Source: JBJXHB01 sp046160725 (GTDB lineage: Bacteria; Pseudomonadota; Gammaproteobacteria; Burkholderiales; Burkholderiaceae_C). Taken from it: 7,984 bases of DNA. The DNA is taken from assembly GCA_046160725.1 (NCBI GenBank), contig JBJXHB010000379.1, forward strand, positions 1 through 7,984. Direction: 5' to 3'. Of the stretch, positions 5,062 through 7,984 are shown in pieces. The notes beneath the pieces were generated by a model that had not been told where the DNA came from, made no database searches, and worked only from the letters and a program-made list of their open reading frames with translations. The translations under genes and the position numbers were made by a program. Position 1 is the first letter of the stretch; every line of letters starts with the position of its first letter.

Positions 5062-6191
5062 ACCCGCCGCTGTCGACGTTGCCGGACGCCGGCATCCACA
5101 CCCGCAGCGGCCTGCTGCTGGGCCGCCGCGGCTGGGCGGCGGTCACGCTGTCGGTGGTGGTGCTGGCCGTGGTGGTGCCGCTGCTGAACCTGGCGCTGCC
5201 GGCCGGCCATCCGCTGCAGGTCAGCGACTATGCCGTCAGCCTGGCCGGCAAGATCCTGTGCTATGCCATCTGTGCACTGGCCATCGATCTGATCTGGGGC
5301 TATACCGGCATCCTGTCGCTGGGTCATGGCCTGTTCTTCGCGCTCGGCGGCTATGGCATGGGCATGTACCTGATGCGCCAGATCGGCCGCGACGGCCAGT
5401 ACCGCGCCGAGCTGCCGGACTTCATGGTGTTCCTGGACTGGAAGGCGCTGCCCTGGCACTGGGGGCTTTCAGACTCATTGCTGGCGCAGGCGCTGCTGGT
5501 GGTGCTGGTGCCGGGGCTGCTGGCCTTCGTGTTCGGCTGGTTCGCTTTCCGCTCGCGCATCAAGGGCGTCTACTTCTCGATCATCACGCAGGCCCTCACC
5601 TATGCGGCGATGCTGCTGTTCTTCCGCAACGAGACCGGCTTCGGCGGCAACAATGGCTTCACCGACTTCAAGCGCATCGCCGGCGTGCCCATCGCGACGC
5701 CGCAGATGCGCTGCCTGCTGTTCGTGCTCAGCGGCCTGACGCTGGTCGCGATGTACCTGATGAGCCGCGCCATCGTCAACAGCCGCTACGGCCGGGTGCT
5801 GGTGGCGATCCGGGATGCGGAGAGCCGGGTCATGTTCTGCGGCTACAACCCGCTGGCCTACAAGCTGTCGATCTGGACGCTGTCGGCCATGATGTGCGCC
5901 GTCGCCGGTGCGCTCTACGTGCCGCAGGTCGGCATCATCAATCCGGGCGAGATGTCGCCGGCGGCCTCCATCGAGATGGCGATCTGGGCCGCGGTCGGCG
6001 GCCGCGGCACGCTGCTCGGCCCGATCCTCGGCGCAGTCGTGGTCAACGGCGCCAAGAGTTGGTTCACGGTTGCGTTTCCGGAGTACTGGCTGTACGTCCT
6101 GGGCGGGCTGTTTGTGCTCGTCACGCTGGTGCTGCCGCAGGGCCTGATGGGTCTGGCACGGCTGGTTCGTCGCGACCGGAGCGCGCCATGA
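5058..6191 (+). CDS. urtC: Urea ABC transporter permease UrtC
   Basis: Second membrane subunit of the urea importer, a LivM-type permease of 377 residues. It starts at the ATG of an ATGA overlap with urtB, with AAGGGA 11 nt upstream. Hydrophobic segments lie at about 27-48, 62-80, 84-106, 142-164, 172-188, 217-237, 272-292, 304-332 and 343-365. Family signatures include DLIWGYTGILSLGHGLFFALG (77-97), KGVYFSIITQALTYA (169-183), ETGFGGNNGFTDF (192-204), the probable coupling loop YGRVLVAIRDAESRVMFCGY (244-263), GIINPGEMSPAASIEM and WAAVGGRGTLLGPILGA (310-326). It pairs with UrtB to form the channel. The stop overlaps the urtD start, again as ATGA. There is no sign of damage or unusual composition. 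Confidence 0.96.
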   Translation: MNPPLSTLPDAGIHTRSGLLLGRRGWAAVTLSVVVLAVVVPLLNLALPAGHPLQVSDYAVSLAGKILCYAICALAIDLIWGYTGILSLGHGLFFALGGYGMGMYLMRQIGRDGQYRAELPDFMVFLDWKALPWHWGLSDSLLAQALLVVLVPGLLAFVFGWFAFRSRIKGVYFSIITQALTYAAMLLFFRNETGFGGNNGFTDFKRIAGVPIATPQMRCLLFVLSGLTLVAMYLMSRAIVNSRYGRVLVAIRDAESRVMFCGYNPLAYKLSIWTLSAMMCAVAGALYVPQVGIINPGEMSPAASIEMAIWAAVGGRGTLLGPILGAVVVNGAKSWFTVAFPEYWLYVLGGLFVLVTLVLPQGLMGLARLVRRDRSAP

Positions 6192-7069
6192 CACCGGACC
6201 TGATGGAGCAGGGCGCCCAGCGCCGCGCCGCGCTGCTGGCCCGCGAGGCCACGGCCACGGCCAGCGGCGGCCGCGAGGCCGGCCGCGGCCGCATTGCGCA
6301 CGCCGACACGCCGGACTTCGCACACGGCGTGGCCCTGTACCTGGAGGAGCTGAGCGTCAGCTTCGATGGCTTCAAGGCACTGAACGCGCTGTCGCTGACC
6401 ATCGACGTCGGCGAGCTGCGCTGCGTGATCGGGCCCAACGGCGCCGGCAAGACCACGCTGATGGACTGCATCACCGGCAAGACGCGGCCGGACAGCGGGC
6501 GTGCCCATTTCGGCTCCAACATCGACCTGCTGCGGTTGAACGAGGCGCAGATCGCCAACGTCGGCATCGGCCGCAAGTTCCAGAAGCCGACGGTGGTCGA
6601 GCCGCTGACGGTGCTGGAGAACCTGGAGCTGGCGCTGGCCGGCGACCGGGGCATCCGTGCGGCGCTGTACTCGGCGCTGACCGGCCAGCAGCGCGACCGC
6701 CTGGGCCAGGTGCTGGAGCAGATCCACCTGCGCGACGCCCTGCACCGCGAGGCCGGCCTGCTCAGCCATGGCCAGAAGCAGTGGCTGGAGATCGGCATGC
6801 TGCTGGTGCAGGACCCGGTGCTGCTGCTGCTGGACGAGCCGGTGGCCGGCATGACCGATGCCGAGACCGAGCGCACCGCCGAGCTGTGCCTGTCGCTGGC
6901 CGGGCGCCACTCGCTGGTGGTGGTGGAGCACGACATGAGCTTCGTGGCCCGCCTGGCCACGGCCGGCCGCACGGTGACGGTGCTGCACGAGGGCCGCGTG
7001 CTGTCCGAGGGGCCGCTGGCCCAGGTGCAGGCCAACGACCAGGTGGTGGAGGTGTACCTTGGACGCTGA
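6188..7069 (+). CDS. urtD: Urea ABC transporter ATP-binding protein UrtD
   Basis: One of two cytoplasmic ATPases powering urea import (LivG type), 293 residues. The ATG overlaps the urtC stop (ATGA) and has GGAG 6 nt upstream. Residues 1-47 are an Ala/Arg-rich, probably disordered extension before the ABC domain, which starts at about VALYLEELSVSFDGFKAL. Nucleotide-binding motifs are complete: Walker A GPNGAGKTT (82-90), Q-loop Gln132 in RKFQKPTVVE, signature LSHGQKQWLEIGMLL (192-206) with the His variant typical of UrtD, Walker B VLLLLDEP (211-218) and the switch His248 in VVEHDM. GMTDAETE (221-228) follows Walker B, as in other UrtD proteins. ABC proteins of about 250 residues are usual; longer N-termini occur in Burkholderiales UrtD, so the extension is not necessarily a wrong start. 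The last 11 bp overlap urtE. Confidence 0.95.
   Translation: MTPDLMEQGAQRRAALLAREATATASGGREAGRGRIAHADTPDFAHGVALYLEELSVSFDGFKALNALSLTIDVGELRCVIGPNGAGKTTLMDCITGKTRPDSGRAHFGSNIDLLRLNEAQIANVGIGRKFQKPTVVEPLTVLENLELALAGDRGIRAALYSALTGQQRDRLGQVLEQIHLRDALHREAGLLSHGQKQWLEIGMLLVQDPVLLLLDEPVAGMTDAETERTAELCLSLAGRHSLVVVEHDMSFVARLATAGRTVTVLHEGRVLSEGPLAQVQANDQVVEVYLGR
6267..6292. repeat. 9 bp perfect inverted repeat inside the urtD 5' coding region
   Basis: GCGGCCGCG (6267-6275) and CGCGGCCGC (6284-6292) are exact reverse complements around an 8 nt loop, and each arm contains an 8 bp GCGGCCGC site. It encodes the GGREAGRGR part of the variable N-terminal extension and would form a very stable mRNA hairpin about 80 nt after the start codon. 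Confidence 0.5.
7048..7053 (+). promoter_or_regulatory. Ribosome-binding site of urtE, within the urtD coding end
   Basis: GGAGGT lies 5 nt before the TTG at 7059. This is the strongest Shine-Dalgarno match in the operon, and it decides the urtE start, since no ATG occurs in frame before the ABC domain. Confidence 0.75.
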
Positions 7070-7829
7070 CCGGCCGGGCACCGTCGATCAGGGCGCTGCG
7101 CCGGGCGCCGGCGGCACGGGCTATCCGCCACGGCTGCGGGTGCGCGGCCTGAACCAGCGCTACGGCGGCTCGCACATCCTGCGCGACGTGGCCTTTGAGG
7201 CCAGGGTGGGCGAGGTGCTGGCCGTCCTGGGCCGCAACGGCGTGGGCAAGACCACGCTGCTGAAGACGCTGATGGGCGTGGTGCCCGCGGCGGCTGGCAG
7301 CGTGGAGCTGGACGGCCGGGACGTGACGCGGCAGGGGCCTCATCTGCGGGCCCGGCTGGGCCTGGGCGATGTGCCGCAGGGGCGCGAGATCTTCTCGCGC
7401 CTGACGGTGCAGGAGAACCTGACGATGGGCCTGGCGGCGCTGCCCCGTGGTGCCGACCCGATGCCCATGGACGAGCTGTTCGAGCTGTTTCCGGTGCTGC
7501 GCGAGATGCGCCAGCGCCGCGGCGGCGACCTCTCCGGCGGCCAGCAGCAGCAGCTGGCGATTGCCCGCGCCCTGGTGCCGGGACCGCGCCTGCTGATGCT
7601 GGACGAGCCGACGGAGGGCATCCAGCCCAGCATCATCAAGGACATCGGCCGTGTGATCCGGCGCCTGGCGGCGGGCGGCCGCATGGCCATCGTGCTGGTC
7701 GAGCAGTACGTGGACTTTGCGGCCGAGCTGGCCGACCGCTATCTGGTGATGGAGCGCGGCGAGGTGGTGATGAGTGGTGCCGGCGCGGCCATCGAGCGCG
7801 ACGGCGTGCGGGAGCGGCTGGCGATCTGA
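7059..7829 (+). CDS. urtE: Urea ABC transporter ATP-binding protein UrtE (TTG start)
   Basis: Second cytoplasmic ATPase of the urea importer (LivF type), 256 residues from a TTG at 7059 that overlaps the end of urtD by 11 bp. The start is inferred from GGAGGT 5 nt upstream. The next candidate, a GTG at 7140, would remove part of the first beta-strand (LRVRGLNQRYGGSHIL) and has no such ribosome site. Residues 1-24 are a short extension rich in Gly, Ala and Pro. Motifs: Walker A GRNGVGKT (58-65), Q-loop Gln107 in DVPQGREIFSRLTVQENL, signature LSGGQQQQLAIARAL (158-172), Walker B LLMLDEPTEGIQPSIIKDIG (178-197), and Gln216 in VLVEQYVDFA at the switch position, where LivF-type proteins commonly carry Gln rather than His. 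NQRYGGSHIL and SIIKDIG are characteristic of UrtE. It is the last gene of the operon. Confidence 0.95.
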   Translation: MDADRPGTVDQGAAPGAGGTGYPPRLRVRGLNQRYGGSHILRDVAFEARVGEVLAVLGRNGVGKTTLLKTLMGVVPAAAGSVELDGRDVTRQGPHLRARLGLGDVPQGREIFSRLTVQENLTMGLAALPRGADPMPMDELFELFPVLREMRQRRGGDLSGGQQQQLAIARALVPGPRLLMLDEPTEGIQPSIIKDIGRVIRRLAAGGRMAIVLVEQYVDFAAELADRYLVMERGEVVMSGAGAAIERDGVRERLAI

Positions 7830-7920
7830 GTGGCTTGGGCGGTGGGCTGCTGGTTTGCTGGGGTCGCGGCGTCGCGGCGGGCCTGGTCGTGCGGGGCGGG
7901 CCAAGTGCGACGGGTGGCCC
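7830..7920. other. Non-coding, G-rich sequence downstream of urtE
   Basis: No convincing gene is seen after the urtE stop; the one plus-strand open frame here is only the continuation of an out-of-frame reading within urtE. The plus strand is strikingly G-rich. GGGCCA (7898-7903) and TGGCCC (7915-7920) could form a 6 bp stem with an 11 nt loop, but no T tract follows, so termination here cannot be claimed. There is no ureD start. Confidence 0.5.
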
Positions 7921-7984
7921 CTTGCGCTCATGTCCTCCGGCGCGCTCCTGCGTCGCGCGCCTCCCCCTTGACTTCGCTCCAGGG
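7921..7984. repeat. Possible dispersed intergenic repeat with GC hairpin, running off the right edge
   Basis: Sequence from CTTGCGCTCATG to the window end has features of a palindromic intergenic element: GGCGCGC (7939-7945) and GCGCGCC (7955-7961) are exact inverted repeats around a 9 nt loop, flanked by pyrimidine runs, and the CCCCTTG at about 7918-7924 recurs at 7964-7970. It resembles, from memory, intergenic repeats of Burkholderiales genomes. Only one copy lies in this window, so the repetitive nature is unproven. Confidence 0.35.

Noticed and set aside
6154..6170. TGGCACGGCTGGTTCG near the end of urtC as an internal sigma-54 promoter
   Set aside because: The -12 half lacks TTGC and the site is within coding sequence.
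7215..7829. Glutamine instead of histidine at the switch position of UrtE as a missing catalytic residue
   Set aside because: LivF-type ATPases, including UrtE, commonly have VEQ here, so this is a family trait.
7898..7920. GGGCCA/TGGCCC stem after urtE as an intrinsic terminator
   Set aside because: Short stem, long loop and no T run; kept only as a note in the non-coding entry.

Overview
The window is very GC-rich, densely coding DNA from a Gram-negative proteobacterium. The gene content and order, the third-position GC bias and the small membrane-protein gene between ureA and ureB all point to Burkholderiales (Betaproteobacteria); the genus cannot be read from the sequence. It holds a nitrogen-scavenging locus for urea: a structural urease operon on the minus strand (ureA, a small His-rich membrane-protein gene, ureB, and the first 371 codons of ureC, cut by the left edge) and a complete five-gene urea ABC transporter operon on the plus strand (urtABCDE).

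Layout. 1-1931 (minus strand): ureC, ureB, small ORF and ureA, packed with 0-18 bp gaps and transcribed leftwards. 1932-2121: a 190 bp divergent intergenic region. 2122-7829 (plus strand): urtA, a 60 bp spacer with a strong hairpin, then urtB, urtC, urtD and urtE, the last four joined by ATGA or 11 bp overlaps. 7830-7984: non-coding, G-rich, ending in a sequence with a GC hairpin that may be the edge of a dispersed intergenic repeat.

The most informative non-coding signal is in the divergent region. Each strand carries a near-perfect sigma-54 (RpoN) -24/-12 promoter: TGGCACCGCTCTTGCA reading towards ureA and TTGGCACGGGCCTTGCA reading towards urtA. They lie back to back, 61 bp apart, with dyad sequences between them, one of which contains an NtrC-like half-site. 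The simple reading is that urea import and urea hydrolysis are switched on together under nitrogen limitation by a shared enhancer-binding protein, probably NtrC.

How the genes work together: UrtA captures urea in the periplasm, UrtB and UrtC form the membrane channel, and UrtD and UrtE hydrolyse ATP to drive import. Cytoplasmic urease (UreABC) then splits urea to ammonia and carbamate/CO2. The nickel-insertion proteins (UreD/E/F/G) are not in this window. ureD is neither upstream of ureA nor directly after urtE, the places where it is often found.

No tRNA, rRNA, CRISPR array, insertion sequence or prophage gene was seen. The genes themselves are ordinary members of known families; the points of interest are the regulatory region, the small ORF and a few RNA or DNA structures.
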